Below are positions 1-8,993 of a stretch of 62,857 nt of DNA, piece by piece (within the stretch, counting starts at the first letter, position 1; the number at the start of each line of letters is the position of its first letter). Source of the stretch: an uncultured Pelagibacteraceae bacterium (GTDB taxonomy: Bacteria > Pseudomonadota > Alphaproteobacteria > Pelagibacterales > Pelagibacteraceae). The notes beneath the pieces are model-generated. The model was not told the origin of the DNA. It saw only the letters and a list, made by a program, of their open reading frames with translations, and did not search any database. The position numbers and the translations under genes were made by a program. Location: the NCBI GenBank assembly GCA_902588855.1, contig CACIQS010000002.1, forward strand, positions 1 to 62,857, written 5' to 3'.

Positions 1-457
1 CGGAGCAACATCTGGAAAACTTTTTGCAGCCGGTCAAGCTGGTGAAAGATTCTCTGTAAGAAATTCAGGTGCAGTTACAGTTATTGAAGGATGTGACTCG
101 AATGGTTGTGAGTATATGACTGGTGGAACTGTAGTAATTCTTGGAGATGTTGGAGATAATTTTGCTGCTGGTATGACAGGTGGTATGGCTTTTATCTATG
201 ATAAATCGCAAGAATTTGAAAAAAAAGTAAACCCAGAGTCAGTTGTTTGGCAGAATGTTGAAACGGATTATTGGAAAGAAAATTTAAAAAATTTAATCAA
301 AGAACACCACGAAGAGACAGGATCTTTGTTGTCTAAAGAAATAATTGAAAATTATGATAATGAAATTAATAATTTCATTCAGGTTTGTCCTAAAGAAATG
401 TTAGATAAACTTAAAAACCCTATCAGTTTAAAAAAAGTTATAAAAGAAGTTAGTTAA
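1..457 (+). CDS. gltB: Glutamate synthase large subunit, C-terminal end (partial)
   Basis: The reading frame is open from base 2 to the TAA at 455-457 and encodes the last 151 residues of a longer protein; the 5' part lies outside the window. The sequence is glycine-rich in the way of the GXGXG beta-helix domain that ends GltB (SGKLFAAGQAGERF, then MTGGTVVILG and NFAAGMTGG). In the family this domain is structural, and the enzyme turns glutamine plus 2-oxoglutarate into two glutamates, the main route of nitrogen assimilation from ammonium together with glutamine synthetase. The stop overlaps the 3' end of the opposing hydrolase gene by 8 bases. The identification is firm for the domain; a stand-alone GXGXG protein cannot be excluded without the upstream sequence. 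Confidence 0.9.
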   Translation, partial: GATSGKLFAAGQAGERFSVRNSGAVTVIEGCDSNGCEYMTGGTVVILGDVGDNFAAGMTGGMAFIYDKSQEFEKKVNPESVVWQNVETDYWKENLKNLIKEHHEETGSLLSKEIIENYDNEINNFIQVCPKEMLDKLKNPISLKKVIKEVS

Positions 458-1196
458 TTAATAATTTTAGTTCTTTTAAGATTATATTAAGCCATTTCTT
501 ATTTGATAAGCTATGGTCACCCTTTTTTACAATGATCAATTTTTTTTTTGCTTTTGGAAATAGTTTTAAAACTTTTCTAGAATAACTTACCGGTACAGCT
601 TCATCATATTCACCATGCAACATGGTAATATTAATTTTTGAATTTATTTTTTTGTTTAAAACTCTATTTTTTCTTCCATCTTTTATAAGCTGATAAGTAA
701 TTGGATACTCATAATTCCCATGTTTTAGGTGATATATACCTTTTTGGATTGTTTCTTGCTTTATTTTTTTGGAGAATTTTTTCCACATCAAATTTTCTAA
801 AAACTCAGGTGCCGACCCAATTCCTAAAAATCCCATAATTTGTTTTTTAAATATTTTGAATTGTCTTAAAGCAATCCAAGCGCCCATACTTGAACCAATG
901 ACATAAAAATTATTATTTTTTACATATTTATTTATCAATGTAGAAGTTTCTTTAGTCCATTTTGAAATATTTCCATTTGTGAATTTACCTGTAGATTTTC
1001 CATGACCTGAATATTCTAAAGCAAGAAAACTTATTTTATTTTTTCTTGCAAATTTTAAAAAAGCTTCTGGCTTTTTTCCTTCAAGATCTGACATAAATCC
1101 ATGCAAGAAAACTATGAATGGAGAATTTTTATAAATTTTACAAATATGTCTAATTTTCCTAGACTTTGAAATTGTTTGGAATCTGAAATTTGCCAT
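450..1196 (-). CDS. Alpha/beta hydrolase, ABHD10-like serine esterase
   Basis: This 248-residue alpha/beta hydrolase has an oxyanion-hole HG at 32-33, the nucleophile elbow GSSMG with Ser103, an acid Asp198 in HGEYD and His228 in GDHS, so the catalytic triad is complete. The motifs YSGHGKS followed by a KW pair and the spacing of the triad match the mitochondrial ABHD10 family (a depalmitoylase/thioesterase) better than lipases or haloperoxidases. There is no signal peptide, so it should be cytoplasmic. It is convergent with gltB (8-base overlap) and divergent from the glycosyltransferase, with only 42 bases between starts. The substrate cannot be read from sequence; thioester or carboxylester hydrolysis is inferred from the family. 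Confidence 0.85.
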   Translation of the reverse strand: MANFRFQTISKSRKIRHICKIYKNSPFIVFLHGFMSDLEGKKPEAFLKFARKNKISFLALEYSGHGKSTGKFTNGNISKWTKETSTLINKYVKNNNFYVIGSSMGAWIALRQFKIFKKQIMGFLGIGSAPEFLENLMWKKFSKKIKQETIQKGIYHLKHGNYEYPITYQLIKDGRKNRVLNKKINSKINITMLHGEYDEAVPVSYSRKVLKLFPKAKKKLIIVKKGDHSLSNKKWLNIILKELKLLIN

Positions 1197-1238
1197 AATC
1201 GTTTATAAGAATTGCTAATTAATATATAATCATATCAA
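1197..1238. promoter_or_regulatory. Divergent promoter region with two -10-like boxes close to the starts
   Basis: The 42-base divergent gap carries TATAAT at 1225-1230, only 8 bases before the ATG of the glycosyltransferase. On the other strand it carries TATAAA at 1208-1203, about 6 bases before the ATG of the hydrolase. Both positions would put transcription starts at or next to the start codons, suggesting leaderless or nearly leaderless transcripts. No convincing -35 boxes are visible, and such boxes arise easily by chance in AT-rich DNA. Confidence 0.35.
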
Positions 1239-2393
1239 ATGTCATCTAATTTAAAAGTTTTGCAAGTAATTCCAAAACTTGGATATGGCGGCGCAGAGAC
1301 CGGCTGTTATGATATTGCTCACTATTTGCCAGAAAACGGTTGCAAATCATTTATAGTTACTAGTGGTGGTGAGTTACTTAAATTTGTAGATAAAAATAAA
1401 GTAAAAGTTTTTAGACTTCCAGTTCAAAGTAAAAATCCAATATTAATTTTAATTAATGCGATAATTTTAACTTTTATTATTTTATTTAATAATATTTCGA
1501 TCATACACGCCAGAAGTAGAGCGCCTGCATGGTCTTGTTTAATAGCCTCTAAGATAACAAGCAGAAAGTTTGTGACTACATTTCATGGAACTTATAATTT
1601 TAAAAGTAATTTAAAAAAATTATATAATTCAGTAATGGTTCGATCTGATTTAATTATTGCAGGATCAAATTTTATTTTTTCACACATCAAAGAAAATTAT
1701 TCAAATTACTTAAATCAAAAAAAAAAATTATTAGTAGTGTTTAGAGGAATTAATGTTGATTATTTTGACCCTACTACAAAACTTGAAACTGAAGAAAAAA
1801 AATTATTAAAACAATGGGAAATAGAAAAAGATAAAAAGATTATACTTTTGCCTGGTAGATTAACTACTTGGAAGGGACAAGAGGTATTTATCGAAGCAAT
1901 CAATCTGGTAAATATTGAATTAGGTTATGAGGCATTTTATGCTGTTATCCTTGGAAGTGATCAGGGAAGAGACTTGTATAAAAAAAAACTAATAAGGCTT
2001 TCAGAGCAATATAGGTTGACTAAACAGCTAAGATTTATCGACCACTGTAAAGATATGGCATTGGCTTACAAAGTTTCTGATATAATTGTTTCAGCTTCTA
2101 TTGAACCAGAGGCTTTTGGTAGAGTTTCTGTAGAGGCCCAATCTATGGAGAAACCAATTATTGCTAGTAATATTGGTGGCTCTAATGAGACTGTCGTTGA
2201 TGAAAAAACAGGCTATTTATTTAAAGCAGGTGACGCAAAGTCTTTAAGTGAGAAAATTTTAAAAACTCTAACAATTGACGAAACTCAATTAAAATTAATT
2301 GGTATTGAAGGAAGAAAAAATATAGTTCAAAAATTTAATGTTGAAAAAATGTGCTTTTCTACTTATTCAGAGTATAAAAGATTAATAAATTAA
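1239..2393 (+). CDS. Glycosyltransferase, GT4-like (GT-B fold)
   Basis: This 384-residue protein has the N-terminal GGAET loop (about residues 16-20) and a C-terminal Rossmann half beginning LLPGRLTTWKG. It has the nucleotide-sugar binding motif EPEAFGRVSVEA followed by PIIASNIGG, where the two glutamates of the retaining GT4 E-x7-E pattern occur. Such enzymes transfer a sugar from a nucleotide donor onto lipid A core, O-antigen, or another lipid or polysaccharide at the inner face of the cytoplasmic membrane. One hydrophobic stretch near residues 68-88 may help membrane association. The stop is followed directly by the thrS start with no spacer, so the two are probably cotranscribed. Donor and acceptor are unknown. 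Confidence 0.85.
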   Translation: MSSNLKVLQVIPKLGYGGAETGCYDIAHYLPENGCKSFIVTSGGELLKFVDKNKVKVFRLPVQSKNPILILINAIILTFIILFNNISIIHARSRAPAWSCLIASKITSRKFVTTFHGTYNFKSNLKKLYNSVMVRSDLIIAGSNFIFSHIKENYSNYLNQKKKLLVVFRGINVDYFDPTTKLETEEKKLLKQWEIEKDKKIILLPGRLTTWKGQEVFIEAINLVNIELGYEAFYAVILGSDQGRDLYKKKLIRLSEQYRLTKQLRFIDHCKDMALAYKVSDIIVSASIEPEAFGRVSVEAQSMEKPIIASNIGGSNETVVDEKTGYLFKAGDAKSLSEKILKTLTIDETQLKLIGIEGRKNIVQKFNVEKMCFSTYSEYKRLIN

Positions 2394-4310
2394 ATGCCTA
2401 TAATTACATTACCTGATGGAAATAATATTGATTTCCCAAATAAAGTTACTGGATTAGAAGTAGCAGAAAAAATTAGCAAATCATTAGCTAAACAAGCAAT
2501 GGTAATAAGTGTAGATGGCGAGTTAAAAGACTTAGAACATTTAATTGAGAAAGACTGTTCGGTAAAAATTTATACATCTAAAAATCCTGAGGGTCTAGAA
2601 ACCATTAGACATGATACAGCTCACATATTAGCAATGGCAGTGCAAGAATTGTTTCCAGGAACACAAGTTACGATTGGCCCTGTAATTGAAAACGGATTTT
2701 ATTATGATTTTGCTAGAAAAGATCCATTCACAGAAGACGATTTAACAAAGATTGAAAATAAAATGAAAGAAATTGTTGATCGAGACGAGATTACCAAAAG
2801 GGAAGTTTGGGACAGAAATAAAGCTATAGATCATTTTAAAAAAAAAGGTGAAATCTATAAAGCTGAGTTAATTGAAGCAATACCTGAGGGTGAAGATGTT
2901 TCAATTTATTTTCATGGAGATTGGCATGATCTTTGCAGAGGACCACATCTTTCTTCTACAGGTAAAATTGGAAAATACTTCAAATTAATGAAAGTTTCAG
3001 GAGCGTATTGGAGAGGTGATTCAAACAATGAAATGCTACAAAGAATTTATGGTACAAGCTGGGCTTCCCAAAAAGATTTAGATGAGTATTTAAAAAGAAT
3101 AGAAGAGGCAGAAAAAAGAGATCATAGAAAATTAGGAAAAGAAATGGACCTGTTTCATTTTAGAGAAGAAAGCCCGGGCTCAGTTTTCTGGCATGAGAGA
3201 GGATGGGCATTATTTCAAAAATTAATTAATTATATGAGAAGCAGACAAGACGCGGCTGGATACAAAGAGGTAAATACTCCTGAAATTTTAGATAGACAAT
3301 TATGGGAAAAATCTGGTCATTGGGGGAAGTATGGAGAGAATATGTATACATCAGAAACTCCTGACGAAAAAGTTTTTGCAATAAAACCAATGAATTGTCC
3401 AGGACATGTACAAGTATTTAATCAAGGTTTAAAAAGTTATCGAGATTTACCATTAAGATATGCAGAGTTTGGCAAAGTTCATCGTTATGAACCATCGGGT
3501 GCTTTACATGGTTTACTTAGAGTAAGAGCTTTTACTCAAGATGATGCGCATATTTTTTGTGCGGAAGATCAAATTACGAGTGAGTGTTTAAACGTAACAA
3601 ATTTAATTCTAGATATTTATAAAGACCTTGGTTTTGAAAATGTAATTTTAAAATATGCAGATCGACCAGAAGTTAGAGTTGGAGATGATGAGGTTTGGGA
3701 TAAGGCAGAAGCTTCGCTTCTTGAAGCAGTTAAAGCCTCTAAGTTAGAATATAGCATCAATAAAGGTGAAGGTGCCTTCTACGGGCCAAAAATTGAATTT
3801 GTTTTAAGAGATGCTATTGGAAGAGATTGGCAATGTGGAACCTTGCAAGTTGATTTAAATTTACCTGGAAGATTAGATGCATCATATGTTGATAAAGACG
3901 GAACAAAAAAAGTTCCTGTTATGCTTCATAGAGCGTTGTTTGGTTCTCTAGAAAGATTTATAGGAATATTGATTGAAAATTATGCTGGTAAATTTCCTTT
4001 TTGGATTTCACCTTTACAAACAATGGTAATTCCAATTTCAGAAGAGTTTAATGATTATGCAATAGAAGTTTCTAAAAAAATTAAAGATGTAGGCATAAGT
4101 TCTGCAGTTGATATTAAAAATAATAACTTAAACTATAAAATTAGAGATCATTCTTTAGCAAAAATACCTCTTTTATTAATTTGTGGTAAAAAAGAAGTTG
4201 ACTCCAATTCAGTAACGATTAGAAGGTTAGACTCTAATAAACAAGAAAATATGGATATAGACACATTTTTAAAAACTTTCTCTGCTTTAAATAAAGCATC
4301 ATCAAACTAA
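2394..4310 (+). CDS. thrS: Threonyl-tRNA synthetase
   Basis: At 638 residues this is full length. The order is a TGS domain (1-60), the second additional (editing) domain with HDTAH and DLCRGPH, the class II catalytic core and the anticodon-binding domain (about 540-638). The core holds zinc-site residues in MNCPGH, DDAHIF and LHRALFGS, motif 2 around FGKVHRYEPSG and motif 3 around GSLERFIG. It charges tRNA-Thr with threonine and hydrolyses mischarged Ser-tRNA-Thr. It begins immediately after the glycosyltransferase stop and ends immediately before infC. The order thrS-infC-rpmI-rplT-pheS-pheT is the same as in Escherichia coli. There is no leader in which a threonine attenuator or mRNA operator could lie, unlike the E. 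coli gene. Confidence 0.98.
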   Translation: MPIITLPDGNNIDFPNKVTGLEVAEKISKSLAKQAMVISVDGELKDLEHLIEKDCSVKIYTSKNPEGLETIRHDTAHILAMAVQELFPGTQVTIGPVIENGFYYDFARKDPFTEDDLTKIENKMKEIVDRDEITKREVWDRNKAIDHFKKKGEIYKAELIEAIPEGEDVSIYFHGDWHDLCRGPHLSSTGKIGKYFKLMKVSGAYWRGDSNNEMLQRIYGTSWASQKDLDEYLKRIEEAEKRDHRKLGKEMDLFHFREESPGSVFWHERGWALFQKLINYMRSRQDAAGYKEVNTPEILDRQLWEKSGHWGKYGENMYTSETPDEKVFAIKPMNCPGHVQVFNQGLKSYRDLPLRYAEFGKVHRYEPSGALHGLLRVRAFTQDDAHIFCAEDQITSECLNVTNLILDIYKDLGFENVILKYADRPEVRVGDDEVWDKAEASLLEAVKASKLEYSINKGEGAFYGPKIEFVLRDAIGRDWQCGTLQVDLNLPGRLDASYVDKDGTKKVPVMLHRALFGSLERFIGILIENYAGKFPFWISPLQTMVIPISEEFNDYAIEVSKKIKDVGISSAVDIKNNNLNYKIRDHSLAKIPLLLICGKKEVDSNSVTIRRLDSNKQENMDIDTFLKTFSALNKASSN

Positions 4311-4856
4311 GTGGCAGATTTCAAACAAAATTACTTTCAAAGAAGAACAAAGGATAGAGGTCCAAGGTCTAATAACCGAATATCTTCACCTGACGTTCAA
4401 GTAATTGCAAGTGATGGTGAAAATCTTGGAGTGATAAGCACTAATGAAGCTATATCAATGGCAAAAAATCAAGGATTAGATTTAATTGAAATTGCACCTA
4501 ATGCAAACCCACCTGTATGTAAAATCATGGATATGGGTAAGTATAAATATGATGCTCAAAAAAAAGCAAATCTTGCAAAAAAGAAACAAAAAATAATTTC
4601 ATTAAAAGAAATTAAAATGAGACCTGTAACAGAAACTCATGATTATGAATTTAAGGTCAAAAACGCAAAAAAATTTATCTCTAAGGGAGATAAAGTTAAA
4701 TTTACTATCAGATTTAAAGGGCGAGAACTTCAACACTCTCATTTAGGCAATGAACTGATGGGTAAAATTAAAGAGGATATGAAGGATATTGGTAGAGTAG
4801 AGTTGCAACCCAAATTTGATGGGAAGCAAATGATTATGGTAATTCAACCTTTATAA
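4311..4856 (+). CDS. infC: Translation initiation factor IF-3, GTG start
   Basis: The 181-residue protein has the N-terminal IF3 domain (NNRISSPDVQVI, LGVISTNEA, VCKIMDMGKYKY), a lysine-rich linker helix (about 82-95) and the C-terminal domain starting LKEIKMRP and ending PKFDGKQMIMVIQP. IF-3 binds the 30S subunit, keeps ribosomal subunits apart and discriminates against non-canonical start codons and wrong initiator tRNA. The start must be GTG at 4311: it directly follows the in-frame TAA of thrS, and the first internal ATG lies beyond essential residues. IF-3 genes in other bacteria use unusual start codons for autoregulation (AUU in E. coli), and the GTG may serve the same end. Confidence 0.97.
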   Translation: MADFKQNYFQRRTKDRGPRSNNRISSPDVQVIASDGENLGVISTNEAISMAKNQGLDLIEIAPNANPPVCKIMDMGKYKYDAQKKANLAKKKQKIISLKEIKMRPVTETHDYEFKVKNAKKFISKGDKVKFTIRFKGRELQHSHLGNELMGKIKEDMKDIGRVELQPKFDGKQMIMVIQPL

Positions 4857-4909
4857 GCCTTAATAGAGGTTGTAAAATTTCAACATTCTTTGTATAAGTC
4901 CGCTGAATT

Positions 4910-5116
4910 ATGCCAAAATTAAAAACAAAAAGCTCAGCAAAAAAAAGATTTAAAATATCAGCAAAGGGTAAAGTTATATCTGCTCAAGCAGGTAAAAGAC
5001 ACGGTATGATTAAACGAACGAATTCACAAATTAGAAAATTAAGAGGCACTACAACTTTGTCTAAACAAGACGGCAAAATTGTTAAATCATACATGCCTTA
5101 CAGTTTAAGAGGGTAA
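4910..5116 (+). CDS. rpmI: 50S ribosomal protein L35
   Basis: The 68-residue, very basic protein has the L35 signature: a start [14 protein letters not shown], then [16 protein letters not shown]. It is a late-assembling 50S protein. It lies 53 bases after infC and 2 bases before rplT, the standard infC-rpmI-rplT order. The 53-base gap contains a weak hairpin (GTTG/CAAC around 4869-4884) and a TATAAG box near 4892. These could allow some independent expression, but neither is strong. Confidence 0.97.
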   Translation: MPKLKTKSSAKKRFKISAKGKVISAQAGKRHGMIKRTNSQIRKLRGTTTLSKQDGKIVKSYMPYSLRG

Positions 5117-5118
5117 CA

Positions 5119-5475
5119 ATGGCAAGAGTTAAAAGAGGCGTAACAAGTAAAGCAAAGCATAAAAAAGTTTTAAAAGCCGTAAAAGGTCAGTGGGGCAGAA
5201 GAAAAAATACTATCAGAGTTGCCAAACAAGCAATGGAGAAATCCATGCAGTATGCTTATAGAGATAGAAGAAATAAAAAAAGAGATTTCAAATCATTATG
5301 GATACAAAGAATTAATGCTGGTGTAAGAGCAGAGGGTATGACTTATTCAAAATTCATTAATGGTTTAAGTAAATGTGGTGTTGCAATAGATAGAAAAATT
5401 TTAGCTGAAATTGCTTACGATAGTCCAGAAGCATTTAAAACAATTGTACAAAAAGCTCAATCCGCTTTAAATTAA
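5119..5475 (+). CDS. rplT: 50S ribosomal protein L20
   Basis: The 118-residue protein starts [19 protein letters not shown] and continues [16 protein letters not shown] and [11 protein letters not shown], which is diagnostic of L20. It binds 23S rRNA early in 50S assembly. In E. coli and Bacillus L20 also represses the infC-rpmI-rplT mRNA. I do not see an obvious rRNA-mimicking pseudoknot here, because the leader regions are too short. The TAA is followed by 40 bases before pheS, including AAGGA at 5498-5502. Confidence 0.97.
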   Translation: MARVKRGVTSKAKHKKVLKAVKGQWGRRKNTIRVAKQAMEKSMQYAYRDRRNKKRDFKSLWIQRINAGVRAEGMTYSKFINGLSKCGVAIDRKILAEIAYDSPEAFKTIVQKAQSALN

Positions 5476-5515
5476 TCTCTATTGTTTTTATTTCTTAAGG
5501 AAATAATCTACTAAT

Positions 5516-6583
5516 ATGTCAGACATAAAAAATATTAGAGATCAATTTTTATTAAAGCTTAAAAATGAACTAAGCTTAGATGAAATCAATTCAATCAAAA
5601 CAGAGTTATTTGGAAAAAATGGTCAAATTTCATCTTTATTCAAAACTGTAGGATCAATACCAGAGTCTGATAGAAAAACTTTTGCAGCAGACTTGAATAA
5701 AATAAAAGATGAACTGCAATCTTTAATTTCGGAAAAAATTAAAGAAATAGAAACAAAAGAAGTTAATCAAAAACTTGAAAAAGAAAAAGTTGATATAACT
5801 TTACCTGGAAGACCTTTTGTTAGAGGAAAAATTCATCCTGTATCTCAAACTATAGATGAAATTTCATCTATATTTTCAGAAATAGGTTTTAGTGTTGAAG
5901 AAGGACCAGATGTAGAAAATGAATATAATAACTTTACTGCACTAAATACTCCTGATAATCATCCAGCTCGTGATATGCACGATACTTTTTATTTAGACGA
6001 AAATAAGAAAGTTTTGTTAAGAACGCATACTTCACCAGTTCAAATTAGAACTATGTTAAAAGACAAGCCACCGTTTAAAATTATTGCTCCAGGTAGAACA
6101 TATAGATCAGATAGTGATCAAACACATGCGCCAATGTTTCATCAGGTTGAGGGCCTTCATATAGATAAAGATATTAACATGGGTCATTTAAAGGGATGTT
6201 TAAATTATTTTATTAAAGAGTTCTTTGAAGTGGAAAAAATCAAAATGAGATTTAGACCAAGTCATTTCCCTTTTACAGAACCATCTGCAGAAGTAGATAT
6301 TGGTTACGAAATTAAAGATGGTAAAATTGTTATAGGAGAAGGGGATCAGTGGCTTGAAATTTTAGGATGTGGAATGGTTCATCCAAATGTTTTAAAAAAT
6401 GTTAAAGTTGATCCTGCTAAATACCAAGGATATGCATTTGGCATAGGTATAGACAGGTTAGCTATGCTAAAATATGGTATTAATGATTTAAGAGCTTTCT
6501 TTGACTGTGACTATAGATGGTTAAATCATTTTGGATTTGATCCACTTGATGTACCCACAAATTATAGAGGTCTAAGTCGATGA
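5516..6583 (+). CDS. pheS: Phenylalanyl-tRNA synthetase alpha subunit
   Basis: The 355-residue protein starts with a coiled-coil arm (about 1-95) that contacts tRNA. The class II catalytic core follows: [24 protein letters not shown], the motif 2 region [25 protein letters not shown], and motif 3 [15 protein letters not shown]. With PheT it forms the alpha2beta2 enzyme that charges tRNA-Phe; the matching tRNA-Phe gene lies at 36075-36149 in this window. The TGA stop overlaps the pheT ATG (ATGA), so translation of the two subunits is probably coupled. Confidence 0.98.
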   Translation: MSDIKNIRDQFLLKLKNELSLDEINSIKTELFGKNGQISSLFKTVGSIPESDRKTFAADLNKIKDELQSLISEKIKEIETKEVNQKLEKEKVDITLPGRPFVRGKIHPVSQTIDEISSIFSEIGFSVEEGPDVENEYNNFTALNTPDNHPARDMHDTFYLDENKKVLLRTHTSPVQIRTMLKDKPPFKIIAPGRTYRSDSDQTHAPMFHQVEGLHIDKDINMGHLKGCLNYFIKEFFEVEKIKMRFRPSHFPFTEPSAEVDIGYEIKDGKIVIGEGDQWLEILGCGMVHPNVLKNVKVDPAKYQGYAFGIGIDRLAMLKYGINDLRAFFDCDYRWLNHFGFDPLDVPTNYRGLSR

Positions 6584-8988
6584 AGATAACATTTAATTGG
6601 TTAAAAGATCATTTATCTGTAAGTGCTAAGGAAGAGAAGTTACTTGAGAAATTAACTGATATTGGACTTGAAGTTGAAAGTGTTGAAAATTTATCTGAAG
6701 GTTTAGATTTATTTAAAGTAGCAAAAATTTTAAAAACCGAAAAACATCCTAATGCAGACCGTTTAAAAGTTTGTGATGTTGATGTAGGCGAAAAAGAAAT
6801 TAAGAAGGTCGTATGTGGCGCACCAAATGCTAGAGAAGGTTTAATTACTGTTTATGCTCCTCCTGGTGCGGTTATTCCAAAAAATAAAACTAAATTAATT
6901 ATAGCAAAAATTAGAGATGTTACATCTTATGGTATGCTTTGTTCTGAATCTGAACTCAATTTGTCTGAAGAAAGTGACGGAATTACTGAACTTTCATCTT
7001 CGAAATACAACAATAGTATTGGAAAAAGTTTTTTTACTCAATCTAGTTCTAATTTGATTGATTTATCAATCACACCCAACAGACCGGACTGTCTTGGTGT
7101 TAGAGGAATAGCTAGAGATTTAGCAGCTTCAGGCTTCGGTAAATTAAAACAGATTAAAGACCAAAAAATAAAATCGAAAAAATCCCAAACAATTAAAGTA
7201 AAAATTACAAACGAAAAAAACCAAGGATGTTTTTCTTTTGGAAGCTGTTTGGTAACAAATGTAAAAAATACCGAAAGTCCAAAGTGGTTAAAGGATAAAT
7301 TAATTTCTATAGGTCAAAAACCTATTTCAGCAATTGTTGATATTACAAATTATGTAATGATTGATATTAATCGTCCATTACACGCATATGATGCTGATAA
7401 AATTGAAAAGGGTATAATTGTTAGAAACTCAAATTCTGGTGAAGAGTTCACAGCTTTAGATAACAAAACCTATAAACTTGATGACGATATGTGTGTAATT
7501 AGTGATGATAAAGGTGTGTTAGGACTTGGTGGTATCATCGGAGGCACAAGATCTGGAACAGAAATGGATACACAAAATGTTTTAATCGAGTCAGCTTATT
7601 TTGATCCAAGATCAATTAGAAGAACAGCAAAAAGATTAAATATTGATACTGATGCAAAATTTAGATTTGAAAGAGGAATAGACCAATTATCAATTGATGA
7701 AGGTTTAAATAAAGCAGCTTTTTTAATTAAAGAAATTTGTGGTGGTGAAATTAGTAAGCTAGATATTCAAAAAATAAGTACATTTAAAAATAAAATAATT
7801 AAGTTTGATCCAAATTCATTTGAAAATATAACCGGTTTTAAAATTTTAACAAAAGACATGTTAAAAATTTTAGATAACTTAGGCTTTACATGTAAAAAAG
7901 ATAAAAAAGTTTTTAAACTAAGTATCCCATCCTGGAGACCAGATATTACTCAGGAAATAGATGTTGTTGAGGAATTGGTAAGAATAGTTGGTTATGATAA
8001 AATAAAGATAGAAGAACCTATCAAAGAGAGAAAAAAATCTACTTTAACACAAACTCAAAAATTGTTTCATTTCCTTCAAAGATCTGTTGCTTCAAAAGGT
8101 TATTTGGAGGCAATTACTTGGTCTTTCACAGATGCAAAATATAATGATCATTTCAAAGGACAAAATGATGAATTAAAAATTGTGAACCCTATAAGTTCAG
8201 AATTAGGAGTTTTAAGAAATTCAATATTTTCAAATTTAATTATGTATATGAGCAAAAATATAGATAGAGGATTTAAAGATTTATCTATTTTTGAAATAGG
8301 ACCAACATTTTTTGGAAAACAACCTGGTGAACAAAATATAGTAGTCTGTGGTTTATCTGCTGGAAAAAAATCTCGTCTTTCTTGGTTAGAAAAAGAGAGA
8401 AATGTTGATGTTTTTGATATTAAAAAAGATGTAGTTCAAACTTTAGTTGAAGCAGGTTACGATGCAGAAAAATTTTTTATTGATGATGAAACACCCGATT
8501 ATTATCATCCAGGTAAATCAGGAAGATTATTTTTGAACAGAGGTAAAGAAAGTGTGGCTGCATACTTTGGTGAAATTCATCCAAATATCATTAAGCAAAT
8601 AGATATGAAAACCGAGTCTTTAGTAGGTTTTGAAATATTTCTTGATAATTTAAAATTACCAAAAAAATCATTAAAAGATCAAAAAACAAAATATTCTGTT
8701 TCAGATTATCAAAAGTCAGAAAGGGATTTCGCTTTTATAGTTGATAAGAAAATTAAAGTTCAAGATTTGGTAAATGTTGTATCAAATGTTGATAAAAATT
8801 TGATTTCTAATATTAAAGTTTTTGATGTTTATGAGGGCGATAATATTCCTGAAAACCAAAAATCAATTGCGATAAGTGTTACAATTCAATCTCAAGAAAA
8901 AACTCTTAAAGAAGCGGATTTAGACCAAATAACTAAGTCAATTATAGAAACAGTCGAAAATAAAACTGGCGCTAAAATTCGATCCTAA
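6580..8988 (+). CDS. pheT: Phenylalanyl-tRNA synthetase beta subunit
   Basis: At 802 residues the domains appear in the usual order. There is an OB-fold tRNA-binding domain (about 40-150, with [15 protein letters not shown]) and the B3/B4 editing module ([20 protein letters not shown] onward, [18 protein letters not shown]). These are followed by B5, a catalytic-like core and a C-terminal FDX-ACB anticodon-binding domain (about 705-802, starting [13 protein letters not shown]). The subunit deacylates Tyr-tRNA-Phe and binds the tRNA anticodon. It starts inside the pheS stop codon, and lepA follows after 5 bases. Confidence 0.98.
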   Translation: MKITFNWLKDHLSVSAKEEKLLEKLTDIGLEVESVENLSEGLDLFKVAKILKTEKHPNADRLKVCDVDVGEKEIKKVVCGAPNAREGLITVYAPPGAVIPKNKTKLIIAKIRDVTSYGMLCSESELNLSEESDGITELSSSKYNNSIGKSFFTQSSSNLIDLSITPNRPDCLGVRGIARDLAASGFGKLKQIKDQKIKSKKSQTIKVKITNEKNQGCFSFGSCLVTNVKNTESPKWLKDKLISIGQKPISAIVDITNYVMIDINRPLHAYDADKIEKGIIVRNSNSGEEFTALDNKTYKLDDDMCVISDDKGVLGLGGIIGGTRSGTEMDTQNVLIESAYFDPRSIRRTAKRLNIDTDAKFRFERGIDQLSIDEGLNKAAFLIKEICGGEISKLDIQKISTFKNKIIKFDPNSFENITGFKILTKDMLKILDNLGFTCKKDKKVFKLSIPSWRPDITQEIDVVEELVRIVGYDKIKIEEPIKERKKSTLTQTQKLFHFLQRSVASKGYLEAITWSFTDAKYNDHFKGQNDELKIVNPISSELGVLRNSIFSNLIMYMSKNIDRGFKDLSIFEIGPTFFGKQPGEQNIVVCGLSAGKKSRLSWLEKERNVDVFDIKKDVVQTLVEAGYDAEKFFIDDETPDYYHPGKSGRLFLNRGKESVAAYFGEIHPNIIKQIDMKTESLVGFEIFLDNLKLPKKSLKDQKTKYSVSDYQKSERDFAFIVDKKIKVQDLVNVVSNVDKNLISNIKVFDVYEGDNIPENQKSIAISVTIQSQEKTLKEADLDQITKSIIETVENKTGAKIRS

Positions 8989-8993
8989 AGCCA

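Noticed and set aside
2380..2400. Attenuator, T-box or operator ahead of thrS, pheS or hisS
   Set aside because: The spacers are 0, 40 and 5 bases, too short for any leader structure. Regulation, if any, must act at upstream promoters.
4857..4909. L20-type autoregulatory element or terminator between infC and rpmI
   Set aside because: Only a weak 4-base-pair hairpin is present; it has no rRNA mimicry that I can recognise and no T-run.
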